Origin: an uncultured Shewanella sp.
GTDB taxonomy: Bacteria; Pseudomonadota; Gammaproteobacteria; Enterobacterales; Shewanellaceae
Direction: 5' to 3'
Assembly (NCBI RefSeq): GCF_947501665.1
Contig: NZ_CANMWS010000010.1
Location: 114,943 to 178,942, forward strand
DNA length: 64,000 nt
This document shows, in pieces, positions 53,862 to 62,868 of the stretch. Under the pieces are notes generated by a model. It saw only the letters and a program-made list of their open reading frames with translations. It was not told where the DNA came from and ran no database searches. How positions within the stretch are numbered: position 1 is the stretch's first letter; each line of letters begins with the position of its first letter. A program made the position numbers and the translations under genes.

Positions 53862-54140
53862 CTAAAATTGAGAAAAATCACCAAATGTAACTGTTAGCTT
53901 AAATAAGGCATAAGCTTCTTCTAATTCCCGGTATTGCGATAATCCCCTTTCAGTAAAACTCATTCTACCAGGGACATCGTCAACATTATCTTTCAAAGTT
54001 CCATTCTTAGCTGATTGTAGCAGTTCTGAAAGTGACCTTAACAATGCCTTTGCCGCATCATCTTTTACTGAATATTTAATCAAAAGTCGCTCCAAGTTTT
54101 CAGCTAACTGTTTTAAGTTATGTTCAGTAACTTTGTTCAT
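53862..54140 (-). CDS. Probable immunity protein for the large polymorphic toxin
   Basis: 92 aa helical protein (HNLKQLAENLERLLIKYSV, AAKALLRSLSELLQS, with FTERGLSQYRELEEAYALFK at the end). Its ATG follows the toxin stop with a one-base gap, so translation is coupled. Position and size fit a cognate immunity gene; no family is recognised. Confidence 0.68.
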   Translation of the reverse strand: MNKVTEHNLKQLAENLERLLIKYSVKDDAAKALLRSLSELLQSAKNGTLKDNVDDVPGRMSFTERGLSQYRELEEAYALFKLTVTFGDFSQF

Positions 54141-54141
54141 A

Positions 54142-56331
54142 TTAATAACCTTTATTGTTATTTATGACTTCTACAAACACAGGATCTGTAAATTGCGATC
54201 TCTGTGGAGTAATAATCTGTAATCCACCTGCATTCGTTTTAAATACTCCCCCTAATTCTGTAGTAGGTGCAACATTGGAAGCAAATACAGTGGCTTTAGT
54301 GTGAGGTTTTATTTCAAAAATACCATATCTATCAGCATCATTAGTAGCTGGCAACCCAAAATAGTCAGTAAAAGAGCGGCCACTTTTGACGGCTGCGTTT
54401 AATTCATTCTGGGTCGTAAAGAATGGAGAAAAGCCAGATAACTCCCCACCAGATGGAACAAGCTTTATCAATGGCTTATCTATTGTCATTGCTTGAGGTA
54501 AGGAACTACCTGACCGTACCAAATCAATAGCCCGACTTGTTAAAATAGTATCACTAGCTGAAGGATCTGACTTACGTAACGTTTCTATCAAGAGTTGGCC
54601 TTCTGAAGATTGAGTGACATATTTATATGCATCAGCCTTGTTTACTCCTAACGTTTTGAAAGTTGAAACATCATCAATCAACATTTTATCAGATTCCGAT
54701 AAATTAGATATTTTTTCACGGAATGATTGATTTTCAGGAGTCAAACTAGCGTTATCTTTTTTATCTTTAGAGGCTCCCTTCTCTTTCAAAGGCGTCACAA
54801 AGGTACGAGTATTGAGATCCGCTTGATGGTTAGGGATGGATGGATCTTTTTTGTATAGTTGTTTTTTGGGGTTGTTGTTACGCACCACTTTTAGGGCGTC
54901 TTTCATTTCTCCTAGGACTTCAACGGTTTCCTCTAGCACTTTGCCTGCCTTGCGGCCGTTAGCGGCCAGCAAGAGTGAGGCGCAGGCTATGGGGCCACCG
55001 ACGCCACCTGCAAGGGTGCCTAATGCTGTACCGCCACTGACTACGGCGGTGTCCATACCCAATTGCGTGGCATGATACGCACTCATTTCTACCACTTTGT
55101 CACGGGGCAATGCCGCCAACATACGCGCCGGTAAACTGGCAATCAACTCACGGCCTTGGCTGTCGCTGAGTAATAAAATCAGCATTTCCATGGTTTGTGT
55201 GGCTTCCCACAGGCCTTGTTTACCGCGCTCCTTCCAAGCTTGAAATTTTGCCTCTAACGCATCCACATCACCTGTGGCAATGGCCTCGATGAGCATGGTG
55301 ACATTAATGTCTGCCGCATCCAGCAGCTCACCAAAATCCCCTAAGTCGGGTAAGTATTCGGTCACGCCACTGGTGGCACCGGATTGGGTGGCCTTGGCCA
55401 TGTCCCAAGATTGACTTAAAAAAGACTGATTATTAAACGCCTGACTTTGTTGATTAAGCTCATCAAGTTTGTGATTAACGGCATCGGCAAAGGCTTGGGT
55501 GACGGGTACCTTTTCTTGCTTATTTAGCGTATCAAAGGCATGTTGAGCGCTTTGTTTGGCTTTGTTGTTAATGGCGTTATCGAGCTTGGTATAGGCGTTA
55601 TCAAGTGTGCTTTGCGCCTCAGCCGCTAAGGCTTCATTGCCAAATAAAATATAGGCCGCATGGTTAGTGTTTGGCTGCACATCCGCTTTGCCATGTTTGT
55701 CGAGTGTACCCGTGATTTGGGTATTTTTGCCGTCTTCCATGATGACCGTATAAGGCACATTGGCCGCCTTGGTTTGCTCTTTATCGTCGTACACCAATTT
55801 AAAAATAAGCCGATTAGGTGCCATGGCAAAGGTATCGGCCACCTTCTTTTTGGGTGGCTCAGACTTAGGATCTGCTACTAACGGCTCTTTCGTACGTTTA
55901 GGCATTTCCGCGGGAGGATGCAGGTTATCCGATGAGGGGCTTTTGTACGGATTGCCGCCAATAGTGATCATGCCTCCTGCAGTGCCTAAGCGATTATCAA
56001 TGGCTTTAATCACGTCCTTTGGATAGTCATTATTGATGGCAGGATTCACTCGCCTGACTTGCACAGGCTTAAGGCTGTGAAGAATGACCTTTAGTCTATC
56101 TTCCATGCTGAGTTCGGTATCAGCGAACCTCATAATGAACATAGGTTTTGTGGGTTTATCGGCCAGTAAGAGTTTTTCACCGCGAGTGAGGGCGGTTTTA
56201 AGACTAGATAATGACTCGCCGGTAACGATATAGGATTTAAAATCATTATCTTTTAGATGAGTAAAATCCGTTTCGACCTTTAACGCTTCATGCTCCATCA
56301 ATTGATGAAGTTGCACTACCTTCCCTGACAT
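54142..56331 (-). CDS. Polymorphic toxin, probably T6SS-delivered
   Basis: 729 aa, no signal peptide. Unrecognised N-terminal delivery region (about 1-200); coiled, Ala/Gln-rich middle (about 230-320); a hydrophobic, glycine-rich stretch TALGTLAGGVGGPIACASLLLA (about 435-455); then the junction EMKDALKVVRNNNPKKQLYKK. A variable tip of about 210 residues follows, ending LVPSGGELSGFSPFFTTQNE, DRYGIFEIKP, FASNVAPTTELGG. That tip resembles toxin domains predicted as ADP-ribosyltransferases, but I am not sure. ATG 56331 follows GGAGCAG. It is followed by an immunity gene and an orphan cassette. T6SS delivery is inferred from its lack of signal peptide. Confidence 0.75.
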   Translation of the reverse strand: MSGKVVQLHQLMEHEALKVETDFTHLKDNDFKSYIVTGESLSSLKTALTRGEKLLLADKPTKPMFIMRFADTELSMEDRLKVILHSLKPVQVRRVNPAINNDYPKDVIKAIDNRLGTAGGMITIGGNPYKSPSSDNLHPPAEMPKRTKEPLVADPKSEPPKKKVADTFAMAPNRLIFKLVYDDKEQTKAANVPYTVIMEDGKNTQITGTLDKHGKADVQPNTNHAAYILFGNEALAAEAQSTLDNAYTKLDNAINNKAKQSAQHAFDTLNKQEKVPVTQAFADAVNHKLDELNQQSQAFNNQSFLSQSWDMAKATQSGATSGVTEYLPDLGDFGELLDAADINVTMLIEAIATGDVDALEAKFQAWKERGKQGLWEATQTMEMLILLLSDSQGRELIASLPARMLAALPRDKVVEMSAYHATQLGMDTAVVSGGTALGTLAGGVGGPIACASLLLAANGRKAGKVLEETVEVLGEMKDALKVVRNNNPKKQLYKKDPSIPNHQADLNTRTFVTPLKEKGASKDKKDNASLTPENQSFREKISNLSESDKMLIDDVSTFKTLGVNKADAYKYVTQSSEGQLLIETLRKSDPSASDTILTSRAIDLVRSGSSLPQAMTIDKPLIKLVPSGGELSGFSPFFTTQNELNAAVKSGRSFTDYFGLPATNDADRYGIFEIKPHTKATVFASNVAPTTELGGVFKTNAGGLQIITPQRSQFTDPVFVEVINNNKGY

Positions 56332-56524
56332 ACTGCTCCTTAATTCCCTTATTTAAAGCACGCCTATTTCAAGCCCTGCTTACTTAATCAAGATCACTTC
56401 GCGCATCCTTTCCCTAAGGGCGATAATTTACCACAATTGATTAATAATAAAAGGGATTTATTTGTCCTTTTATGGAAAATGTGAATGTTCTATTACTTTG
56501 AGAATAATGAAAAGATAAGGTTAT
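56332..56524. other. Noncoding region between toxin and IS30 remnant
   Basis: AT-rich; should hold the leftward toxin promoter. No gene seen. Confidence 0.4.
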
Positions 56525-56760
56525 ACCACTGAAGCTAATTGCGAAGAAAAAACTGCTCATTCTTATAGCTCTTTTGAGCGCGGCTTAAATGAAATTTTAA
56601 TGGTCTACTGAGACAATACTTCCCTAAAGGTATGGATTTAAGTGAGGTGACAGAGAAAGAAGTCAAAGCCGTTCAAGAGCGGTTAAATTTAAGGCCAAGA
56701 AAATGCCTTGGTTATAAGCAGCCTAAAGTCGTATTAGAGGAACTACGACAGGCTGCATAG
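56525..56760 (+). pseudogene. IS30-family transposase, C-terminal remnant
   Basis: One frame gives HSYSSFERGLNE, then a frameshift (apparent loss of one A near 56598), and the other frame continues FNGLLRQYFPKGMDLSEVT, ending LNLRPRKCLGYKQP and a TAG at 56758. This is the well-conserved IS30 transposase C-terminus (WERG.NEN.NGL.RQ.FPKG). Catalytic N-terminal parts are missing. It ends right beside the truncated darT. Confidence 0.8.
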
Positions 56761-56767
56761 GGGAGTA

Positions 56768-57178
56768 TTGCACTTGCGAGTTGAATCCGCCATGCTGTTT
56801 GTGATCCATAAAGGCCATCCAGATTTTCAATGTGGGCAAGACAGGGTGATACACTTAATCAGTGATGTGGATACTATTCGGTTGAGCAATCAGTATTGCT
56901 TTTTCACTGATATTCATGCTGATTTAGACTATGCAGAACAGATTGAAGATTTTGGCCGTATTAGTGAGCTAGAGATTAAACGAATCATTAACGAGAAATA
57001 CTGGCAAGATTTTAAAGAAGAAAAACAAGCAGAGTTTTTGGTTTTTGAGTCTGTACAATGGAACACTATTCGACAAATTGGCGTTAAGACACAAGCTATT
57101 GCAGATGAAGTAAACGCTTTACTTTATACTTCGCTGCATAAGCCTGAGGTTGTTGTTCGACCTGAATGGTATTTTTAG
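56768..57178 (+). pseudogene. darT: DarT DNA ADP-ribosyltransferase toxin, N-terminally truncated
   Basis: 136 codons equal to the C-terminal two-thirds of DarT (DUF4433), which ADP-ribosylates thymidine in single-stranded DNA. Visible: AMLFVIHKGHPDFQCGQDRVIHL, FFTDIHADLD, KQAEFLVFE with the catalytic glutamate, and the C-terminal VVVRPEWY. The first 60-80 residues, which hold the NAD-binding start (IYHITH... and the following arginine region), are absent, replaced by an IS30 transposase remnant ending 8 bp earlier. The only start available is TTG 56768 or ATG 56792. Toxin activity is therefore probably lost. darG follows at once. Confidence 0.85.
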
Positions 57179-57186
57179 AGGTTACT

Positions 57187-58260
57187 ATGATCACTTATCA
57201 AACTGGGAATATTCTGCATGATCAGGCGGATGCCATCATTAATACTGTTAACACAGTAGGTGTGATGGGTAAGGGGTTAGCTTTGCAGTTTAAGAAAGCC
57301 TTTCCTGAGAACTTTAAAGTATATAAAAAAGCCTGTGATGATAAATCTCTGGTAACAGGTCAAGTATTAACGGTGCCTCTTGATACAATGAATGCGCCTT
57401 TTTACGTGATTAACTTCCCTACCAAAGCGCATTGGAAGGGAAAATCGAAGCTTGAGTTCATTGAACAAGGCTTAGATAGTTTGAAGGTGGAAGTAAACCG
57501 ATTGAAGCTTAAATCGATAGCGATACCTGCACTCGGTAGCGGTCTAGGGGGATTACCTTGGCAACAAGTAGAGCGGCTGATTCAGGAACATTTGGCTGAT
57601 ATGTCCGATGTTGAGTGGAGGGTTTATCCACCGCAAGCGGCACCACAGGCAGAAGCTATGCCAAATAAGACTAAACGACCTGCTATGACAGCTGGCAGAG
57701 CGGCTGTGCTTGGTTTAATAGATCGCTATGTGTCGACGGGTTTTGGTTATCGCTTGTCTTTATTAGAGGTGCAAAAATTGGTGTATTTTCTTACTGCAGT
57801 TGGTGAACCCCTAAATCAGGTCGTTTTTAAAAAGCATCATTATGGGCCTTACGCTGATGTACTTCGTCATGTACTGGATAAAATGGAGGGGCATTTCATT
57901 ACAGGCTATGCTGATGGTCTCAATAAACCAGACACACCCATTGAGCTTAAAGGTGATGCAGCAACAGAAGCGCTTAGTTATCTTGAGCAACATCAAGATA
58001 CTAAACAACGTTTCGATAAGGTTGCTAAGTTAATTGAAGGGTTTGAGTCTCAAAATGGTATGGAGCTACTGTCTACCGTTCATTGGGTTGCTACTCAGGA
58101 ATATGATAATAAACCCCTAACTTGTGATGAAGTCATTAATGGCGTGCATGGTTGGAATGCAAGAAAAGCAAATATGAAACCAGCTCATATTGTGGCAGCA
58201 TGGGATCGACTAAGGGAACAAGGTTGGCTTGATAATAAAACACTTACTGCGTTAATCTGA
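57187..58260 (+). CDS. darG: DarG antitoxin, macrodomain DNA ADP-ribosylglycohydrolase
   Basis: About 357 aa. The N-terminal macrodomain (about 1-150: ITYQTGNILHDQADAIINTVN, VGVMGKGLALQFKKAFP, IPALGSGLGGLPW) removes ADP-ribose from DNA. The C-terminal domain (LSLLEVQKLVYFLTAVGEPL, HYGPYADVLRHVLDKMEGHF) binds and neutralises DarT. Both are complete. ATG 57187 (MITYQTG) follows GAGG; an upstream start inside darT is less likely. The antitoxin is retained though its toxin is truncated. Confidence 0.93.
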   Translation: MITYQTGNILHDQADAIINTVNTVGVMGKGLALQFKKAFPENFKVYKKACDDKSLVTGQVLTVPLDTMNAPFYVINFPTKAHWKGKSKLEFIEQGLDSLKVEVNRLKLKSIAIPALGSGLGGLPWQQVERLIQEHLADMSDVEWRVYPPQAAPQAEAMPNKTKRPAMTAGRAAVLGLIDRYVSTGFGYRLSLLEVQKLVYFLTAVGEPLNQVVFKKHHYGPYADVLRHVLDKMEGHFITGYADGLNKPDTPIELKGDAATEALSYLEQHQDTKQRFDKVAKLIEGFESQNGMELLSTVHWVATQEYDNKPLTCDEVINGVHGWNARKANMKPAHIVAAWDRLREQGWLDNKTLTALI

Positions 58261-58277
58261 AAATATCAACATATTGA

Positions 58278-58934
58278 TCATCTCGTTGATGCCGTAAGAA
58301 TCGCCCGTATTTTTTGAGCCTTCTTTTTACCCACTCCTTCAACCTGCATTAATGCATTTTCAGTTGCTGTCATCACAGCTTCGACCGTCAAAAAGTGGCA
58401 TAACAGCCGCTTAGCCAGTTTAGGCCCGACTTGTGGCAAGCTTTGTAATATAAATAATTGGCGGTTTTTTTGGCGCTTAGGTTTACGTCCTGTAAGCTTC
58501 AAGTCACTTGTATGATGATTTAATTGTTTAGCGCAGTAATAGAGGAGTTTGGCCGTTTCTGTTTGCGATTGACTGCGTAGTACGGGAATATGAAAGTGAA
58601 TACTAATAGCGCACAGTGCGCCGATGAGCGCTTCTCTATGGATCTTGTATTGGGTTATGTCTTGGGTTTTCCCCTCAATTAATAGGGCAACGTTGAAGTC
58701 ACTTTCAGCTAAACGAGCGATTTGTGAAAACAGTCGACCATCACATAAAGAGAGTACGAGATCAGTCAGAGTCTTGCGTTCAATCAGCCATTGGTTGATT
58801 TGGTAGTCGCCTAAAGTCAGGCGTTTTTTGATAAGATTAAGATCGCCATATTTAGACAGTTGGCTGATAATCCTGTCGGCGTGTTCTCTGTCATCATAAC
58901 ACAGTGATATAGCTAGCATCGGCAAAGAAAGCAT
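58278..58934 (-). CDS. ERCC4-type nuclease with helix-hairpin-helix tail
   Basis: 218 aa. The N-terminal ERCC4/XPF-like nuclease domain shows DDRE near residue 15, LGDYQI, the hallmark IERKTLTDLVLSL and DGRLFSQIARL, and VALLIEG. The C-terminal tandem helix-hairpin-helix region (LPQVGPKLAKRLL, VEGVGKKKAQKI) binds DNA. This is the archaeal/eukaryal XPF-Mus81 domain order, scarce in bacteria. It converges on darG at the right end of the conflict island. A role in branched-DNA cleavage is inferred. Confidence 0.85.
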   Translation of the reverse strand: MLSLPMLAISLCYDDREHADRIISQLSKYGDLNLIKKRLTLGDYQINQWLIERKTLTDLVLSLCDGRLFSQIARLAESDFNVALLIEGKTQDITQYKIHREALIGALCAISIHFHIPVLRSQSQTETAKLLYYCAKQLNHHTSDLKLTGRKPKRQKNRQLFILQSLPQVGPKLAKRLLCHFLTVEAVMTATENALMQVEGVGKKKAQKIRAILTASTR

Positions 58935-59103
58935 CGCTCATGGGGTTTGAATGAGTTTATTGAGTATAGCGTGATTTAAGCTTAAGCTTGAATGTGAAAT
59001 TTTTTAGTGCGCTTACTGATCTGCAAGCGATATGCTTAATGACTTTTACTTGAGTGTAATCTCTTTGAACAGTATTAGAAAAAATAATATAAAAGGCAAA
59101 TAA

Positions 59104-60102
59104 ATGAAGGCTGGTCGTAATGATCCTTGCCCGTGTGGTAGTGGTAACAAATATAAACGCTGCTGCATGGATTCAATGTCAAAACAGCGTGCTGACATCA
59201 TAGATGATCTGACACAAATCACGGCGATGAATGTGAACCTGAGCATAGACGAACTCAATGTCGTCGCTCAGCATAAGGCGGCAGAATATAATCATTGCCC
59301 AAATGATGATTTTTGTGGTTTATCACCGGCACAAATGAGTAACTGGTTGTATGCGCCATTTGGCGAACTAGAGAGGTTTAGGCTCTGCACGCCCGAGGAT
59401 TTATCAGCCTGCCCCGTGATGCGTTATTTGTCGCTGATCCTTGAAGAAGCCATGCAACATGAGGGGTCAATAAAAGCGACCACGAAAGGGAATCTACCCG
59501 TTAAATTGGTCAAGCAAGCTAGCGCATTGTTGCCTGAGTTTAATGTGTCACTGTTTGAAATAGAGTTAAGCATTAGCGAATTTGCGGGCAGTAATGAAGA
59601 CAAGTTTAATGCACTGCACTATGCCCGAGTATTGGCAGAGCTTGCAGGGATCATTTATCGTCGTAGTGGCCGCTATCACGTAAAAAAAACAGCACAAAAA
59701 CAGTATAAAGCACAGGGGATTAGTGCTTTCTTTTTGCCCATGTTAGAAGCAGCCATTAAGCAATACAATTGGGGATATTTCGATAACTTCTCTGATGATA
59801 TTGATGTGCAACCTTTTTGGTTGTTTATGCTGTGGAGACTGCAGTCACATAGCGATGTCGATAAATTAGCTACCGAAACGGCAATCGCTTTTCCTGCTTT
59901 ATTGAGCCAATGTTCAAATAGTGAATATTTCTCATCGCACGATCAACTCGAGATGATGATCAGCTCGCGTTTTATCGCGCGTTTTTTACAATTTTGGGGT
60001 TTTGTCACGGTTGATCCAAGAAGGTATATTGATGGCAAGCGAGTGCCTCGAGAGGCAAAGATACAGCCGCTATTATCACACACCTTTGAATTTGCACTTT
60101 GA
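59104..60102 (+). CDS. SEC-C motif protein
   Basis: 332 aa. It begins with a SEC-C zinc-binding motif, GRNDPCPCGSGNKYKRCCM (residues 4-22), like the one at the SecA C-terminus. The remaining 300 residues are helical with no recognised catalytic motif. ATG 59104 follows AAGGC. Zinc binding is likely; function is unknown. Confidence 0.8.
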   Translation: MKAGRNDPCPCGSGNKYKRCCMDSMSKQRADIIDDLTQITAMNVNLSIDELNVVAQHKAAEYNHCPNDDFCGLSPAQMSNWLYAPFGELERFRLCTPEDLSACPVMRYLSLILEEAMQHEGSIKATTKGNLPVKLVKQASALLPEFNVSLFEIELSISEFAGSNEDKFNALHYARVLAELAGIIYRRSGRYHVKKTAQKQYKAQGISAFFLPMLEAAIKQYNWGYFDNFSDDIDVQPFWLFMLWRLQSHSDVDKLATETAIAFPALLSQCSNSEYFSSHDQLEMMISSRFIARFLQFWGFVTVDPRRYIDGKRVPREAKIQPLLSHTFEFAL

Positions 60103-60167
60103 TGTTTTTTAAGCATAAACAGAGAAGCTGTTTGGGTTAGTGTTAGAAGAAAGGCAGAAATATCGAC

Positions 60168-60210
60168 AAAAAAGCCGCTGACTGTCCATTTGTTGGAGCA
60201 GGAGCGGCTT
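60168..60210 (+). terminator. Terminator-like hairpin after SEC-C gene
   Basis: AAAGCCGCT pairs with AGCGGCTTT across a 25-nt loop. The T run is short. Confidence 0.5.
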
Positions 60211-60211
60211 T

Positions 60212-60241
60212 CAGATATCTTAAACGTGTTTAAGATATCTG
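60212..60241. terminator. 14-bp perfect inverted repeat between convergent genes
   Basis: Arms 60212-60225 and 60228-60241 around a central GT, beside the yicC stop codon. Likely bidirectional terminator or a palindromic protein-binding site. Confidence 0.5.
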
Positions 60242-60243
60242 TA

Positions 60244-61107
60244 TTATTCTACGTTTTGAATTTGCTCGCGCATTTGTTCAATTAAGACCTTTAGCTCGAC
60301 AGCAGCAGCGGTGACCTCAGTACTAATTGATTTAGAGGCGAGGGTGTTGGACTCGCGGTTAAATTCTTGCATCATAAAATCGAGGCGGCGACCTTGTGGT
60401 CCACCTTTTTTAAGAATACGGCGAGTCTCGCTAATATGCGCATCGAGCCTGTCCATTTCTTCGGCCACATCCATTTTTTGCGCCAAAATCACCATTTCTT
60501 GCTCCATACGAGCAGGATCTAGCTCGCCTGTGATTTCATCAAGACGGTGGGTCAGTTTTTCACGTTGCCACTCAATGACCTTTGGCATGTGCTCACGGAC
60601 GATGGCGACTTGTTCAACAATGGCATCAAGGCGGGTGGTGAGCATATGGGTGATGGCTTCACCTTCACGGCCTCGAGCTTCGATAAACTGGCTGATGGCC
60701 TGATCAAACACCTCAAGTAGCTCTTTGCCCACAGCGTCCATGTCTTTTTCTTCACTGGACATGACACCAGGCCATTTAAGTACATCTACTAAGTTTAGTT
60801 TGCCGTGTTTGGCTTCTTTTTTGATCCAGTTCGCGGCAGTAACAAGTTGTTTAGCAAGGGCTTCGTTGAGTTGTAATTCATTGGTATCCTTGTCGCTAAA
60901 ATCATAGCGCAGATTAACTTCGATTTTCCCTCGGTTTAAACGTTTACGAAGACGCTCTCTTAATAAGGGTTCTAAGCTGCGAAAGTGCTCAGGTAAGCGT
61001 AAGTATGTTTCTAAGTAGCGCTGATTAACTGAACGTATTTCCCATGAGGCGCCGCCCCAATCTGCTTTATGTTCAATGCGTGCGTAAGCTGTCATACTTT
61101 GGATCAT
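60244..61107 (-). CDS. yicC: YicC family endoribonuclease
   Basis: 287 aa, matching E. coli YicC from MIQSMTAYAR to MREQIQNVE. Conserved segments: SVNQRYLETYLRLPEHFRSL, LKWPGVMSSEE, and the C-terminal GRRLDFMMQEFNRESNTLAS, TAAAVELKVLIEQMREQ. E. coli YicC has been described as a stress-linked endoribonuclease that acts on the small RNA RyhB. It is divergent from rph, the conserved order in gammaproteobacteria. Confidence 0.95.
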   Translation of the reverse strand: MIQSMTAYARIEHKADWGGASWEIRSVNQRYLETYLRLPEHFRSLEPLLRERLRKRLNRGKIEVNLRYDFSDKDTNELQLNEALAKQLVTAANWIKKEAKHGKLNLVDVLKWPGVMSSEEKDMDAVGKELLEVFDQAISQFIEARGREGEAITHMLTTRLDAIVEQVAIVREHMPKVIEWQREKLTHRLDEITGELDPARMEQEMVILAQKMDVAEEMDRLDAHISETRRILKKGGPQGRRLDFMMQEFNRESNTLASKSISTEVTAAAVELKVLIEQMREQIQNVE

Positions 61108-61354
61108 GCGTGTTTCCCAGTATTAATTAAGTGCATCCTAATGATAAGGAATTATAACCAGCTGACTGTTTGCGTCAAAAACTTTTCGATTTTTTGAGAC
61201 GATTGTCGACTATCAGCCTTTATTGTTAATAGGCAGGTTGCGGAATAATACAGAAGCCCCATGGGCTTTTTCTACTTTTGCTATGGCTTAGTGCCCAACA
61301 TCTCCTTATACTAGGCAGCAATTGTTTATGGCTTCAAATTACAGGAACTGCCCT

Positions 61355-62068
61355 ATGCGCCCAAGCGATAGAACGCCCGCTCAATCTCGTCCCGTTACCA
61401 TTACTCGTCAATTTACAGCTCATGCCGAAGGGTCTGTGCTGGTGGAGTTTGGTGAAACAAAAGTATTGTGCACCGCGAGCTTTGAAGAAGGGGTACCGCG
61501 CTTTTTAAAGGGACAAGGTCAAGGTTGGGTGACGGCTGAATACGGCATGTTACCGCGTTCGACTCATAGCCGCATGAATCGTGAAGCAGCGCGGGGTAAA
61601 CAATCGGGTCGCACACAAGAAATTCAACGTCTTATTGGCCGTGCTCTGCGTGCTGCCGTGGATATGAAGTTATTAGGTGAAAATACCATTGTGATTGATT
61701 GTGATGTGATCCAAGCTGACGGTGGCACGCGTACTGCGGCGATAACCGGTGCCTGTGTTGCCTTAGTTGATGCACTTAATTGGGCTCGTGGTAAAGGTAT
61801 TTTAAAAACCAACCCACTTAAATTCTTAATCGCTGCGGTGAGTGTGGGGATTTATAATGGTGAGCCGATTTGTGATTTAGAATATGTTGAAGATAGTGCT
61901 GCTGAAACTGACATGAATGTTGTAATGACAGAAACAGGCAAGATGATTGAAGTGCAAGGCACTGCAGAGGGTGAGCCCTTTAGCCATGAAGAGCTATTAA
62001 GCTTATTGGAGCTGGCCAAACATGGTATTCGAGAAATTATTGATGTTCAGAAAGCGGCATTGAGCTAA
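61355..62068 (+). CDS. rph: Ribonuclease PH
   Basis: 237 aa phosphorolytic 3'-5' exoribonuclease that trims tRNA 3' ends. Near-complete family match: [73 protein letters not shown] start at ATG 61355 (MRPSDRTP) as in the family, with AGGAA upstream; ATGs at 61322 and 61328 are too early. pyrE follows after an attenuator-like hairpin. Confidence 0.97.
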   Translation: MRPSDRTPAQSRPVTITRQFTAHAEGSVLVEFGETKVLCTASFEEGVPRFLKGQGQGWVTAEYGMLPRSTHSRMNREAARGKQSGRTQEIQRLIGRALRAAVDMKLLGENTIVIDCDVIQADGGTRTAAITGACVALVDALNWARGKGILKTNPLKFLIAAVSVGIYNGEPICDLEYVEDSAAETDMNVVMTETGKMIEVQGTAEGEPFSHEELLSLLELAKHGIREIIDVQKAALS

Positions 62069-62081
62069 TCAATATTACATG

Positions 62082-62111
62082 AAAAAAGAATCCATTTGGG
62101 GTTCTTTTTTT
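62082..62111 (+). terminator. Terminator/attenuator between rph and pyrE
   Basis: AAAAAAGAATCC and GGGTTCTTTTTT form a stem with one wobble around a short loop, ending in a T run, 44 bp before pyrE. In E. coli pyrE is controlled by an attenuator in the same position. Confidence 0.8.
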
Positions 62112-62154
62112 ATGTCTTTTTTCAGCAGAGTCAAGAGTATAAGAGGAGAGTTTT

Positions 62155-62802
62155 GTGAAAGCTTATCAACGTGAGTTTATTGAGTTTGCCTTAGAGCGTG
62201 GCGTATTAAAATTTGGTGAATTTACCTTAAAGTCGGGTCGCGTGAGTCCTTATTTTTTTAATGCAGGCTTATTTAATACAGGTCGTGATCTTGCTCGTTT
62301 AGGGCGCTTTTATGCTGCGGCGTTAATGGATGCAAAAATCGAATACGATTTATTATTTGGACCGGCTTATAAAGGCATTCCCATCGCCACCACCACTGCG
62401 GTGGCGCTGTGCGATCATCATGATGTTGATAAACCTTATTGCTTTAATCGAAAAGAAAAGAAAGATCATGGAGAAGGCGGCAGTTTAGTGGGCAGTGCAC
62501 TACAAGGTCGTGTGATGTTGGTCGATGATGTGATCACCGCAGGTACCGCTATTCGTGAGTCAATGGACATTATAGCGGCCCATGATGCTCAGCTTGCAGG
62601 TGTATTAATTGCACTAGACAGGCAAGAGAAAGGCAAAGGCGAATTGTCTGCGATTCAGGAGGTGGAGCGTGATTTTGGCTGTGATATTATCTCAATTATA
62701 AAATTGGATGAGTTAATTCAATATTTATCAAAGCAGACAGGCATGGCGGAGCAATTAGCGTCAGTCAGTGCGTACCGAGATCAATATGGTATTGGTCTTT
62801 AA
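62155..62802 (+). CDS. pyrE: Orotate phosphoribosyltransferase
   Basis: Converts orotate and PRPP to OMP in pyrimidine synthesis. 215 aa. It has [20 protein letters not shown], the [14 protein letters not shown] region, [13 protein letters not shown], and the PRPP loop [16 protein letters not shown] at 62155 follows GAGGAGAG. Preceded by an attenuator and followed by a strong terminator. Confidence 0.97.
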   Translation: MKAYQREFIEFALERGVLKFGEFTLKSGRVSPYFFNAGLFNTGRDLARLGRFYAAALMDAKIEYDLLFGPAYKGIPIATTTAVALCDHHDVDKPYCFNRKEKKDHGEGGSLVGSALQGRVMLVDDVITAGTAIRESMDIIAAHDAQLAGVLIALDRQEKGKGELSAIQEVERDFGCDIISIIKLDELIQYLSKQTGMAEQLASVSAYRDQYGIGL

Positions 62803-62810
62803 TACTGAAC

Positions 62811-62838
62811 AAAAAAGCAGCCTTGATGCTGCTTTTTT
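62811..62838 (+). terminator. Rho-independent terminator after pyrE
   Basis: AAAAAAGCAGC, 6-nt loop, GCTGCTTTTTT. Symmetrical, so it may also serve folE from the other strand. Confidence 0.9.
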
Positions 62839-62868
62839 GTTGGTGAAACGCTTTACTGATGAACCTTT

